Assembly: GCA_903861645.1 (NCBI GenBank)
Contig: CAIOVE010000018.1
Location: forward strand, 1-64,000
DNA: 64,000 bases
Source: an uncultured Hyphomicrobiales bacterium
GTDB lineage: Bacteria > Pseudomonadota > Alphaproteobacteria > Rhizobiales > Beijerinckiaceae
Direction of reading: 5' to 3'
How positions within the stretch are numbered: the first letter of the stretch is position 1; every line of letters begins with the position of its first letter. Shown in pieces: positions 43,381 through 51,751 of the stretch. Below the pieces are notes generated by a model. It worked only from the letters and a program-made list of their open reading frames with translations. It had not been told where the DNA came from and searched no databases. A program made the position numbers and the translations under genes.

Positions 43381-44183
43381 AGCGCCACGACCACCAGACG
43401 CGCGGCCGTCTCGTCGCGCGCGACGACCTCGTCCCAGCGCACGAGTTCGAGCCGACCATCGAAATGCTCGACGATGGCTGTGCGCGATTCGACCCAGTCG
43501 CCACAGTTCATGTAGAAAATCGGACCCATCTGACGCGCCGCCGCGTGGTGGATGTGTCCGCAGATCACGACCTGCGCGCCCTGATGGCGCGCGTCGGCGA
43601 CGACGGCGTCCTCGAAGGCGCTGATGAAATTGACGGCCTTCTTGACCTTCGCCTTCGCCGCGGCGGAGAACGACCAGTACGGCAGGTTGAGCCAGCGCCG
43701 CGCCACGTTGATATAGCGGTTGATGAAGATGGCGAAGTCGTAGGCCCAGTCGCCCAGATGCGCGAGCCATTTCATGTTGCGGACAACGGTGTCGAACTTG
43801 TCGCCATGCAGGATCAGCGCGCGGCGACCGTCCTTCAGCTCGCAGATCGCTTCCTCGACGATTTCGATGCCGCCGAAGCTGTCGCCGCAATAGTCGCGCA
43901 GGAATTCGTCATGATTGCCCGGCACGTAGACAATGCGCGCGCCCTTGCGCGCCTTGCGCAAGAGCTTTTGCAAAACGACATTGTGCGCGGGCGGCCAGTG
44001 CCACGCGGCCTTGAGTCGCCATCCATCGATGATGTCGCCGACGAGATAGATCGTCTCGGCGTCATAGTGCTTGAGAAAGTCAAGCAAGGCGGCCGCCTGC
44101 GAGCCGCGCGTGCCCAGATGCACGTCGGAAATAAAGAGCGTGTTCACGCGCTCCGTCGATGTTGTATCGGTCACGTCAGCCAT
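43365..44183 (-). CDS. Calcineurin-like phosphoesterase, PlcP / LpxH-like
   Basis: 272 residues. Metal ligands are evident: Asp20 and His22 (FISDVHLGTRG), Asp49 (VGDIIDG), Asn89 and His90 (GNHDEFLRDY), a later His in LILHGDKFD and the pair in VVICGHIHH. Databases usually label such proteins UDP-2,3-diacylglucosamine hydrolase. A related group, PlcP, is a phospholipase C that cuts phosphatidylcholine/ethanolamine under phosphate starvation. The neighbours (btaAB, two lipid glycosyltransferases) strongly favour PlcP, which would supply diacylglycerol. It is convergent with the GT4 gene and divergent from the GT21 gene. Confidence 0.8.
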   Translation of the reverse strand: MADVTDTTSTERVNTLFISDVHLGTRGSQAAALLDFLKHYDAETIYLVGDIIDGWRLKAAWHWPPAHNVVLQKLLRKARKGARIVYVPGNHDEFLRDYCGDSFGGIEIVEEAICELKDGRRALILHGDKFDTVVRNMKWLAHLGDWAYDFAIFINRYINVARRWLNLPYWSFSAAAKAKVKKAVNFISAFEDAVVADARHQGAQVVICGHIHHAAARQMGPIFYMNCGDWVESRTAIVEHFDGRLELVRWDEVVARDETAARLVVVALQPTA

Positions 44184-44293
44184 CCGATTTCATGATCTTC
44201 GTCCGTGCCATGCCTGATTCACGTCAAGGTTTGATGACGGAATGGATACGACGTCGTCATATGTTCGACATGCGCGCGGCCTAATGCCCGCGC

Positions 44294-45430
44294 ATGGACA
44301 TTTACGATTCGGCGATGATCCTCGCGGCGGCTCTCGCGCTGGCGCATTTTCTGAGCATCGCGCTCGCGGCCTGGCGATGCAGGCCGGCGCAAGGCCTGGC
44401 GATCGCGCCCGCTGACGCGCCGGGGGTCACGCTTGTTCGCCCGCTGCGCGGCATCGAAAGCCACACGCGCGAAACCCTCGCCGCCGCGCTGCGCCTGACC
44501 TATCCAACGCATGAGGTTTTATTTTGCGTGGCGGACGGGAATGACCCGGTCGTTCCGCTGGTTCGCGCCGCCATGGCCGAGCGTCCCGATGTCGACGCGC
44601 GCCTGCTGATCGGCGCCGACCGCATCGGCGCCAATCCCAAGCTGAACAACATGGCGAAGGGTTGGCGCGAGGCGAAATACGACTGGATCGGCTTCGCCGA
44701 CAGCAATCTGCTGACGCCCGTCGATTACATCGAGCGCTTGATGGCGACGTGGCGACCGGGCACCGGCGCGGTCTCCGCGCCACCGGCCGGGTCCGACCCG
44801 ACCGGCTTCTGGGGCGCGTTTGAATGCGCCTTCCTCAATACATTCGAGGCGCGCTGGCAATACGCCGTGGACACGCTGGGCCACGGCTTCTGTCAGGGGA
44901 AAACACTGTTCGTTCATCGCTCGCTGCTGGGCGCGCGCGGCCTCGCGCCGCTCGCCGAGGAACCAGCGGAGGACGCGGCGCTGACGCGCGTTGTGCAATC
45001 GCAGGGCTTGCGGGCGCGGCTTGTGTCGCCGCCGTTTCCGCAACCGCTCGGCGCGCGCAAGCCGCTGGAGGTCTGGGCGCGACAATTGCGCTGGGCGCGC
45101 CTGCGCCGCGCGACGTTTCCCCTGCATTACGCGCCGGAAATCCTGCTGGGCTACGTCCCGGCCGCGCTGGCGCTGGCGATTGGCGCTTATGGTCGAGACT
45201 GGTCGATCGCCGGCGCGCTGGGCGCGTTGTTTGTCGTCTGGTACGGCGCCGAGGCTTTGTTGGCGGCCATCGCCCGCTGGCCGCTGTCGCTCGCCTCGCT
45301 CCCCTCGTGGATTCTGCGCGACCTGATCATGCCGGCGCTCTGGTGCGCGGCCTGGGCGGGCGACGGCTTTTCGTGGCATGGCGCCACGCTGACCGCGAGC
45401 GACCCCGGCCGCGAAGCGCAAGCGCGCTGA
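44294..45430 (+). CDS. GT21 family glycosyltransferase (ceramide/diacylglycerol glucosyltransferase-like)
   Basis: 378 residues. One N-terminal helix and two or three C-terminal helices (about 280-350) anchor it in the membrane. The GT21 signature D1-D2-D3-(Q/R)xxRW is complete: FCVADGND, GFADSNLL, EEPAEDAALTR and RQLRWARLRR. Eukaryotic members make glucosylceramide. The Agrobacterium Agt enzyme of this family makes glucosyl- and glucuronosyl-diacylglycerol in phosphate-starved cells. The location next to the PlcP-like gene fits the Agt role (inference). No strong ribosome site precedes the ATG at 44294. Confidence 0.85.
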   Translation: MDIYDSAMILAAALALAHFLSIALAAWRCRPAQGLAIAPADAPGVTLVRPLRGIESHTRETLAAALRLTYPTHEVLFCVADGNDPVVPLVRAAMAERPDVDARLLIGADRIGANPKLNNMAKGWREAKYDWIGFADSNLLTPVDYIERLMATWRPGTGAVSAPPAGSDPTGFWGAFECAFLNTFEARWQYAVDTLGHGFCQGKTLFVHRSLLGARGLAPLAEEPAEDAALTRVVQSQGLRARLVSPPFPQPLGARKPLEVWARQLRWARLRRATFPLHYAPEILLGYVPAALALAIGAYGRDWSIAGALGALFVVWYGAEALLAAIARWPLSLASLPSWILRDLIMPALWCAAWAGDGFSWHGATLTASDPGREAQAR

Positions 45431-45491
45431 TTTTTCCCGACTTCGGGTTTGGCAAATTCGCCGGCGCGGCTATAACGCGCGCCCCGATGCA

Positions 45492-46862
45492 ATGACGACA
45501 ACCCGTCGCGCCATCGTTTCCCGTCGCGCGGGTCGATCGCGCGACAAACCATTGCGGAAAAACGTGACGCGCGCGCTCGGACTTGATTTCGGCACCACCA
45601 ACACGGTTCTGGCGACGGTCGCGGAGGGCGACCGGTCGGCCGCGCCCATTCTGTTTCCGTTCGAGGGCGAGACTGTCGACGCCTTGCGTTCGGCGCTTTG
45701 CTTCTGGAAGGACGAAAGCCACGCGCCGCCGACGATCGAGGCCGAGGCTGGACCCTGGGCGATCCAGCATTACATCGACGACCCCGCAGACTGCCGCTTT
45801 CTGCAAAGCATGAAGACGTTTTCGGCGAGTCCACATTTCCAGAACGCCTGGCTCTACGCCCGCAAGTATCGCTTCGAGGATCTGTTGCGCGTGTTCATCG
45901 AACGTTTGCGCGCCCATGGCGGCGAGCGACTGACGAATCTGCCGCCGCGCATCGTGGTTGGCCGTCCCGTGACCTTCGCCGGGGCGAGCCCGGACGCGGA
46001 ACTCGCCATGACCCGCTACCGCGCCGCGCTGACGGGCTTCGGCTTCACGGAAATCCTGTTCGTCTATGAGCCCGTCGCCGCGGCCTTCGCCTTCGCCCGC
46101 TCGCTCAGGCGCGACGCGCGCGTGCTGGTGGCCGATTTCGGCGGCGGGACGACCGATTTCTCGATCATGAATTTCACCGTGCGGCGCGGGGTCGTCGGCG
46201 CCGAGCCGCTGGGCCATGGCGGCGTTGGAGTCGCCGGCGACACGTTCGATTATCGCATCATCAATCACGTCGTGCTGCCGCGTCTCGGCAAGGGCACGAA
46301 GTTCAGGAGCATGGGCAAGACGCTCGATCTGCCGCAGGGCGTGTTCGCGAGCTTTGGCCGATGGAACCAGCTTTCGGTGCTGAAATCGTCGGAGGAGTTC
46401 CGCGATCTGAAGCAGACGCTGCGCTATTGCGTCGAGCCCGAAAAGGTTGGCCGATTCATCGACCTTGTCGAGGACGATCAGGGCTATCCGCTCTACAAGG
46501 CGGTGTCCGCCGCCAAGGCGCGGCTCTCGAAGGCGGAGGAAACGGACTTCGTGTTTCCGCCGCTCGGCGTGGATTTCCGCGCGACGATCCGGCGCGCGGA
46601 TTTCGAGACGTGGATCGCCGACGATCTGGCGCGTGTCGAGGCGGCCCTCGACGACACGCTGGCGCGCGCGAGCCTCGCGCCTGCTTCAATCGACAAGGTG
46701 TTCCTGACCGGCGGCACCTCGTTCGTGCCGGCGGTGCGCCGCCTGTTCGAGCGGCGCTTTGGCGCCGACAGGCTGGAATCGGGCGACGAACTTCTGTCAA
46801 TCGCCAATGGCCTCGCGCTCATCGGCGAGCGCGACGACGCGGCCGCCTGGGCGACTAGTTGA
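45492..46862 (+). CDS. Hsp70-family protein, YegD-like, without substrate-binding domain
   Basis: 456 residues, or 432 if the GTG at 45564 just before ALGLDFGTTNT is the start. The nucleotide-binding domain is complete: phosphate-1 LGLDFGTTNTVLAT, connect-1 FVYEPVAAAFAFA, phosphate-2 VADFGGGTTDFSI and adenosine motif FLTGGTSFVPAVRRLF. No C-terminal peptide-binding domain follows, as in YegD. These are chaperone-like ATPases of unclear role. It follows the GT21 gene by 61 bases; the stop overlaps that of the convergent Bug gene by 8 bases. Confidence 0.88.
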   Translation: MTTTRRAIVSRRAGRSRDKPLRKNVTRALGLDFGTTNTVLATVAEGDRSAAPILFPFEGETVDALRSALCFWKDESHAPPTIEAEAGPWAIQHYIDDPADCRFLQSMKTFSASPHFQNAWLYARKYRFEDLLRVFIERLRAHGGERLTNLPPRIVVGRPVTFAGASPDAELAMTRYRAALTGFGFTEILFVYEPVAAAFAFARSLRRDARVLVADFGGGTTDFSIMNFTVRRGVVGAEPLGHGGVGVAGDTFDYRIINHVVLPRLGKGTKFRSMGKTLDLPQGVFASFGRWNQLSVLKSSEEFRDLKQTLRYCVEPEKVGRFIDLVEDDQGYPLYKAVSAAKARLSKAEETDFVFPPLGVDFRATIRRADFETWIADDLARVEAALDDTLARASLAPASIDKVFLTGGTSFVPAVRRLFERRFGADRLESGDELLSIANGLALIGERDDAAAWATS

Positions 46863-47835
46863 GTTCGATGCCGATATCCTTGACGACCTTGCCCCAGCGC
46901 ACCAGTTCCGAGGCGATGAAACGCGCGAACTCGTCGGCCGTGTCGTTGACCGGGTTGATGCCTGCCTGCAACAGCCGCTCGATGAGCGCGGGATCGGCGT
47001 AAATTTTCGCCACGTCCTTCTGGATTTTATCGACGATGGCGCGCGGCGTCGCGGCGGGCGCGACGAGGCCGATCCATGTCGACACGTCCTCGAGCGCGGG
47101 AATGCCCGATTCCACCGCCAGCGTGCGCAACTGCGGGAGCGCGGGCGTCGGCCCGTTGTTGAGCTTGGCCAGCGCGCGGAACTTGCCCGCCTGAATCAAC
47201 GGCAGGCTGGGCGCGGCGCCGTCGACGATGAAATCGACCGACTTGTTCATCAGGCCCTGCACCGTCGGCGGACTGCCCTGAAAGGGCACGTATTGCGCCG
47301 ATATGCCCGCCTCGCGGTTGAACAATTCGGCGGCGAGCCGCGTCGTGATGATGCCCGCGCCGAAATTCAGCTTGCCGGGATTGGCCTTGCCGCGGGCGAT
47401 CAGATCCTTGACGCTGGTCGCGCCATCCTCGGCGCGCACGGTCAGCAGCGAGGTGTTTTTCGACAGCAGCGTGATCGTCGTGAAATCCTTCACGGGATCA
47501 TAGGGCAGGCTCTTGGTCGTCAGCGGGTTGAGCACCATGGTCACGTCCATGACGACAAACAGCGTGTAGCCGTCGGGCGCCATTTTCGCGACATGGGCGG
47601 CGCCGACGGCGGTGTTCGCGCCGGCCCTGTTCTCGATGACGACGGGTTGTCCCCACGCCGCGCCCAGACGCTCGGCGACCACGCGCGCGAGAATGTCGGC
47701 GGGGCCGCCCGCCGGGAAGGGAACAACCATGCGCACCGGCTGATCCGGCCATTTCGACGCGCCCTGCGCGTGACCCTGTGAAATGGCCGATAGCGCGAAC
47801 ATCGCGGCCGCGGCGAACGCTTTGCGGACGCTCAT
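46855..47835 (-). CDS. Bug/TctC-type solute-binding protein
   Basis: 326 residues, ATG at 47835 after GGGGAGG. The signal peptide ends near ISQGHAQG. Family blocks: WPDQPVRMVVPFPAGGPADI, MAPDGYTLFVVMDVTMVLNP, YVPFQGSPPTVQGLMNKSVD and VAPAATPRAIVDKIQKDVAK. It is the third orphan Bug protein in the window and stands alone, convergent with the Hsp70-like gene and divergent from an alpha/beta hydrolase across about 150 bases. Ligand unknown, probably a carboxylate. Confidence 0.88.
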   Translation of the reverse strand: MSVRKAFAAAAMFALSAISQGHAQGASKWPDQPVRMVVPFPAGGPADILARVVAERLGAAWGQPVVIENRAGANTAVGAAHVAKMAPDGYTLFVVMDVTMVLNPLTTKSLPYDPVKDFTTITLLSKNTSLLTVRAEDGATSVKDLIARGKANPGKLNFGAGIITTRLAAELFNREAGISAQYVPFQGSPPTVQGLMNKSVDFIVDGAAPSLPLIQAGKFRALAKLNNGPTPALPQLRTLAVESGIPALEDVSTWIGLVAPAATPRAIVDKIQKDVAKIYADPALIERLLQAGINPVNDTADEFARFIASELVRWGKVVKDIGIELN

Positions 47836-47989
47836 GCGATTCCTCCCCTGTTACGGCGGATTGCTACACCGCGTCGGCGGAAAATCAAGCAATGACCTCG
47901 TGGAGCCGCTGGCCCGACGAAACCGCCTCGATTAACATGCGCGCACGAAGCGCCCGACAAGGCGCGCCGACACGCCGGGAGGACAGCGC

Positions 47990-48781
47990 ATGCACGCGAG
48001 CGATCGTTTCGCCGAAACACGGATGGGCCGCATCCACTATCTGGAAGCCGGCGAGGGCCCCGTGCTGATGCTCATGCATTCCAACGGCGCCTCGGCTTAC
48101 GAATATGAATTCGTGATCGACGAACTGGCGAAGCGCCATCGCGTCATCGCATGGGACATGCCCGGACAGGGCGACAGCGACCCGCCGCCGCGGTTTTTCT
48201 CCGCGCATGATTTCGCCGACGCGCTCGTCGCGCTGATGGACGCGCTGTGCATCGCCACGGCAAGCGTTGGCGGTTCGTCGGTCGGCGGTTCGATCGCCAT
48301 CGCGCTCGGCGCCCGCCACGCCGCGCGGATGGAGCGCGTGTTCATCATCGAATACCCGATCCGCACGGAGAAAGTCTGGTCGGAGGGCTGGCTCCGCACC
48401 GAGAAGATGTGGACCATCGCGCCGCAGACGGCGGAAACCGTCGGGCCGCGCCTGCGCCCCGGCAAGACAACGCCGGAATTTCTCGATCGCTGGAACATCG
48501 ACCGCGCCAAGGCGGGCCCCCGGACCATGCTCAACGCCATGTGGGCCATGCGCCTGCACGATGTCGCGGCGGACCTCGCCACGCTCAACGCGCCGGCCGT
48601 CGTCATCTATGGATCGCGCGGCCCGGCGATCGCCAGCCGCGCCGCGATGGAAAAGGCGCTGCCCGACGCGCTCGCCATCGTCTGCGAGGACTGCGGCCAT
48701 TTTCCGATGATCGACGATCCCGCCGCCTTCGTCGCGGCTGTGGACAAGGGATTCGTGCACACCGGTCGCAAGACGGGCTGA
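47990..48781 (+). CDS. Alpha/beta-fold hydrolase
   Basis: 263 residues; the ATG at 47990 has GGGAGG 8 bases upstream. The oxyanion loop is LMLMHSNGASAYEYEF, the nucleophile elbow GGSSVGGSIAIALG with Ser as nucleophile, an acid candidate lies in VVIYGSRGPAIAS, and the catalytic His in CEDCGHFPMIDDPAAF. This is the layout of meta-cleavage-product hydrolases, haloalkane dehalogenase relatives and esterases. It is divergent from the third Bug protein, and such pairs often form small catabolic units. Substrate unknown. Confidence 0.82.
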   Translation: MHASDRFAETRMGRIHYLEAGEGPVLMLMHSNGASAYEYEFVIDELAKRHRVIAWDMPGQGDSDPPPRFFSAHDFADALVALMDALCIATASVGGSSVGGSIAIALGARHAARMERVFIIEYPIRTEKVWSEGWLRTEKMWTIAPQTAETVGPRLRPGKTTPEFLDRWNIDRAKAGPRTMLNAMWAMRLHDVAADLATLNAPAVVIYGSRGPAIASRAAMEKALPDALAIVCEDCGHFPMIDDPAAFVAAVDKGFVHTGRKTG

Positions 48782-48788
48782 AAGGCGC

Positions 48789-49007
48789 TCAGGCGATGAT
48801 GTCGGGCGTCAGCATGTCGTCGAGAAAGGCGATGCGATCGCGCAACAGAAGCTTGCGCTTTTTCAGACGCTGAATCTGCAGTTGATCGCCAGGGCCGGCG
48901 GCCATCAGCGCGTCGATGGCGGCGTCGAGATCGCGGTGTTCCTGGCGAAGTCTTTCGAGCTCGGCCTCGAGGGCGGCCGTGGAGTCGCTGCTGGTTCTGT
49001 CGCCCAT
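48789..49007 (-). CDS. DUF465 (YdcH-family) small protein
   Basis: 72 residues from the ATG at 49007; the frame is open further upstream, but the family is about 70 residues long. The helical hairpin is clear: AALEAELERLRQEHRDLDAA, then LQIQRLKKRKLLLRDRIAFL. These small cytosolic proteins are widespread and of unknown function. It is divergent from a second DUF465 gene at 49199. Confidence 0.85.
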   Translation of the reverse strand: MGDRTSSDSTAALEAELERLRQEHRDLDAAIDALMAAGPGDQLQIQRLKKRKLLLRDRIAFLDDMLTPDIIA

Positions 49008-49198
49008 GGTTGGTCCCGGCTCGGCTTTCGGTTCCAGCCCGCCGCCCGCGATGCGGCGCGCATAAGCCTTACCTACCTTGATCGGCTTTATCTTAACAGG
49101 CGGCAAACCAAATTTGAATGCCGGGCGGTTCAAATCCCTTGCCGGTTTTCACAAACGTGTCACACTTGGTTTGTTGAAATCAGCAAGGGAGCTGTCGG

Positions 49199-49387
49199 AT
49201 GTCGCTGCAAAGCCATCTCGCCGAACTCGAAAAACGCCATCAGGCCATCGAGAAGGAAATAGAGACGGAGCTCCATCATCCCTCCAGTAGCGATCTACGC
49301 ATCGTGGAACTGAAACGGAAAAAGCTGAAACTCAAGGAAGAAATCCTCAAGCTGCAAGCCGACAAGACGCCGCGCCGACTGCACTAG
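49199..49387 (+). CDS. DUF465 (YdcH-family) small protein, second copy
   Basis: 62 residues; AGGGAG lies 7 bases before the ATG. The sequence SLQSHLAELEKRHQAIEKEI followed by LRIVELKRKKLKLKEEILKL gives the same two-helix pattern as the divergent gene at 48789-49007. The codons are more AT-rich than in neighbours. Function unknown. Confidence 0.87.
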   Translation: MSLQSHLAELEKRHQAIEKEIETELHHPSSSDLRIVELKRKKLKLKEEILKLQADKTPRRLH

Positions 49388-49457
49388 CGAGCTCCGGCCA
49401 CCAATACTCGCGTATCGCCGCGCGGCCCGGCCTCGCGACGATGCGACAGCGTTTGGC

Positions 49458-51032
49458 CTATTCGTCGTTCCAGGTATAGATCCACGTTTCCGTCAACGGC
49501 CTGCCGGCGGCGCGCAGGAAGACGCGCATGTCGGTCGACCCACCTGGCGCGATGCGCACGTCGAGCGTCGCCCTGACGCCATTGATGCGCGGGTTGGGCG
49601 TCGTGAAGGCGCGGATGACCTTGCCGGACGATACCGCCGCGACCACCTCGATGGCGCCGGGATTGGCGAGATGGAAGCCGACGTCGCCACCGGCGAAATC
49701 CATCATGAACCGGCGCGTTCCCGGTCCCGATTGCTCGCCCGAGCCAAGCGCGCCGACCGGCGCCGAAAATGTATTGACCACCCGGCCGCCCGGCGACAGG
49801 CGGAGGTCGTCGAGCATGGCCGTCAGCCGGTAGCCATAGGCGAAGGGTTTACCCGCCTGCACCGGCTCCTTCGGCCGCCACGCGAGCACGATGTTGTCGG
49901 CGGTTTCGTCGCGCGTCGCCAGTTCGACGAGTTCGAGGCGTCCCTCGCCCCATTTGCCGCGCGGCTCGATCCAGTAGGTCGGGCGCGCCTCGTAGGCGAG
50001 TTCGATGTCCTGATAATGGTCGAAGGCGCGGTCGCGCTGCACCAGCCCGTAGCCCTTGATGTCGGACGCCTCGAAATACCCGATCTTCTGGATGAAGGGA
50101 TTTTTCAGCGGCCGCCAGACCCATTCGTCGGCCGCCGTGCGCATCAACAGACCGTCTGAATCGTGCATTTCCGGACGGAAATCGTCGAAGTGGTTGCGGT
50201 CGTTGAAGTGGCGGTCGTTCTCGCCCATGAAATACATGGAGGTGAGCGGCGCGACGCCGAGCCCCGTCTGGGTCGATCGCGTGAACACGGTGGCCGTGGT
50301 CTCGACCGCCGATTCCTCGCCCGGAAACACATCAAACCGATAGGCGCCGGCGAGCGAGGGCGAATCGAGCAGGGCGTAAATCGACACGTGGTCGCTGTCG
50401 GGCCCGCCCGCGTCGATCCAGAATTCGCGGTAGAACGGGAATTCCTCGTGGTTGTCGAGCAGGCCCGTGTTCACCGACATGGCGCGCGCCGACAGGCCGT
50501 ATTGCTGGCCGCGGCCGAGCACGCGGAAATAGCTGGAGCCGACATAGGAAATCAGCTCGTCATGATATTTTGGATTATTGAGCGGAAAATGAATCCGGAA
50601 GCCCGCGTAGCCGAGATCGGGCGGCAGCGGCTTTTCGAATTTCGTCTTGCCGTAATCAAACAGCGCCGCGGAATAGGCGAAGGGCGTCGACACGCCATCG
50701 CGCACGATGTTGATCTTCACCGCGCGCTTGTAGAGATGCCCCATGTGGAACGTCTGCAAGGTGTAGGGACTGCCGGGCTTGCCGATGATTCCCTTTTCCG
50801 GACGGAACCGGATTTCGCGCCAGGCGTCGAAATCGAGCCGGTCGAGCGCCTCGGGCAGGGCGGGCACCGAGCCGTCGAACGGCGCGGCGGCGAGATCCGA
50901 CGCCTTCCTGACGAGATCGTCATAGCCGAAGCGGACGCCGACGGGCGCCGGGGCCTGCTGGGCAAGGGCGGGCGACGCCGCGCCGGAAGCGGCCAGCGCC
51001 GCCAGAAGGGTGCGTCGGGTAAGAGCGGACAT
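49458..51032 (-). CDS. Periplasmic glucan biosynthesis protein OpgG/OpgD (MdoG family)
   Basis: 524 residues from the ATG at 51032 (GAGGAAC just upstream); the long frame to 51206 is ignored. A twin-arginine-like signal, TRRTLLAALAASGAASPALA, precedes VRFGYDDLVRKASDLAAAPF and FDAWREIRFRPEKGI, the conserved MdoG opening. YFMGENDRHFNDRNHFDDFR with DSDGL, and ARPTYWIEPRGKWGEGRLEL, are family hallmarks. It shapes osmoregulated periplasmic glucans. The RR motif would suit OpgD, which uses Tat. No opgH is adjacent. Confidence 0.9.
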   Translation of the reverse strand: MSALTRRTLLAALAASGAASPALAQQAPAPVGVRFGYDDLVRKASDLAAAPFDGSVPALPEALDRLDFDAWREIRFRPEKGIIGKPGSPYTLQTFHMGHLYKRAVKINIVRDGVSTPFAYSAALFDYGKTKFEKPLPPDLGYAGFRIHFPLNNPKYHDELISYVGSSYFRVLGRGQQYGLSARAMSVNTGLLDNHEEFPFYREFWIDAGGPDSDHVSIYALLDSPSLAGAYRFDVFPGEESAVETTATVFTRSTQTGLGVAPLTSMYFMGENDRHFNDRNHFDDFRPEMHDSDGLLMRTAADEWVWRPLKNPFIQKIGYFEASDIKGYGLVQRDRAFDHYQDIELAYEARPTYWIEPRGKWGEGRLELVELATRDETADNIVLAWRPKEPVQAGKPFAYGYRLTAMLDDLRLSPGGRVVNTFSAPVGALGSGEQSGPGTRRFMMDFAGGDVGFHLANPGAIEVVAAVSSGKVIRAFTTPNPRINGVRATLDVRIAPGGSTDMRVFLRAAGRPLTETWIYTWNDE

Positions 51033-51202
51033 GTTCCTCACGGCGTTGGCGGGGCTCCCCGCCTCTCTCGACTGGCCTTTGTTGTGCCCCGGCTGTCCTG
51101 AAGGCTCGATGAACGGGCCGGACGCTCCGGGGACGAAGATGTAATCCGCCGGATCGTGAAAGCTGGCAAGGGCGGAATGGGACGCGGGCGCCGTCGGCGC
51201 GC

Positions 51203-51751
51203 TCAACCCGCGCGCTGCAGCGCCGCGTCGGCGTCGAGAAAGGCCCGCACCTCCTCGCTCGCGGGCGGCGAGGGGGCGTCGATCCCCATCCGGCGGAACA
51301 GTTCGCTGGCTGGTATGAACCGGCGCGCGGCGGGATTATAGACCCTTCCCCGATTCAGCGAGATCGCGGCGACGATATCGGCGCCATCCTTGTCCCGGGC
51401 GATGATGCGTTGCTCGATGACGAAGGACGTGTCCTCCCAGAAGACGACGCGCGATTCGATTCGGAACGGACGCCACAGGCGCAATTCGCGGCGGTAGCGG
51501 ATTTTCGCGGCGCTGAGCAACGGCGTCCAGCCCGCGCCGCGGATGGCCCGCAGCAGGCCGCCGCGCGCGAAAAGATCGAACCGACCAAGGTCCATGACCG
51601 TGAGATAACGGCCATTGTTCATGTGCAGATTGACGTCGAGATCGTTGGGCAGAACGATCAATCTCACGATCGAGACGCCGAACGGCGCCTCGATCGATGG
51701 GCGATACAGGGTCGTCAGCCAGACCCAGATAAGCCGGAGCCAGAGGTTCAA
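51203..51751 (-). CDS. Thioesterase-fold (hot-dog) protein, acyl-CoA thioesterase-like
   Basis: 182 residues. The hot-dog fold is indicated by LPNDLDVNLHMNNGRYLTVM with the conserved DxxxHMNN, and LRLWRPFRIESRVVFWEDTS. This resembles the 4-hydroxybenzoyl-CoA/Them6-like thioesterases. Its start overlaps the fadB/J-like stop (ATGA), so it belongs to the beta-oxidation operon and probably trims acyl-CoA intermediates (inference). Confidence 0.84.
   Translation of the reverse strand: MNLWLRLIWVWLTTLYRPSIEAPFGVSIVRLIVLPNDLDVNLHMNNGRYLTVMDLGRFDLFARGGLLRAIRGAGWTPLLSAAKIRYRRELRLWRPFRIESRVVFWEDTSFVIEQRIIARDKDGADIVAAISLNRGRVYNPAARRFIPASELFRRMGIDAPSPPASEEVRAFLDADAALQRAG

Noticed and set aside
44184-44293. 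ATGACG (44234-44239) and CGTCAT (44255-44260) inverted repeat between the PlcP-like and GT21 genes
   Set aside because: Six-base arms with a 15-base gap in GC-rich DNA are likely by chance; not a recognisable PhoB site.
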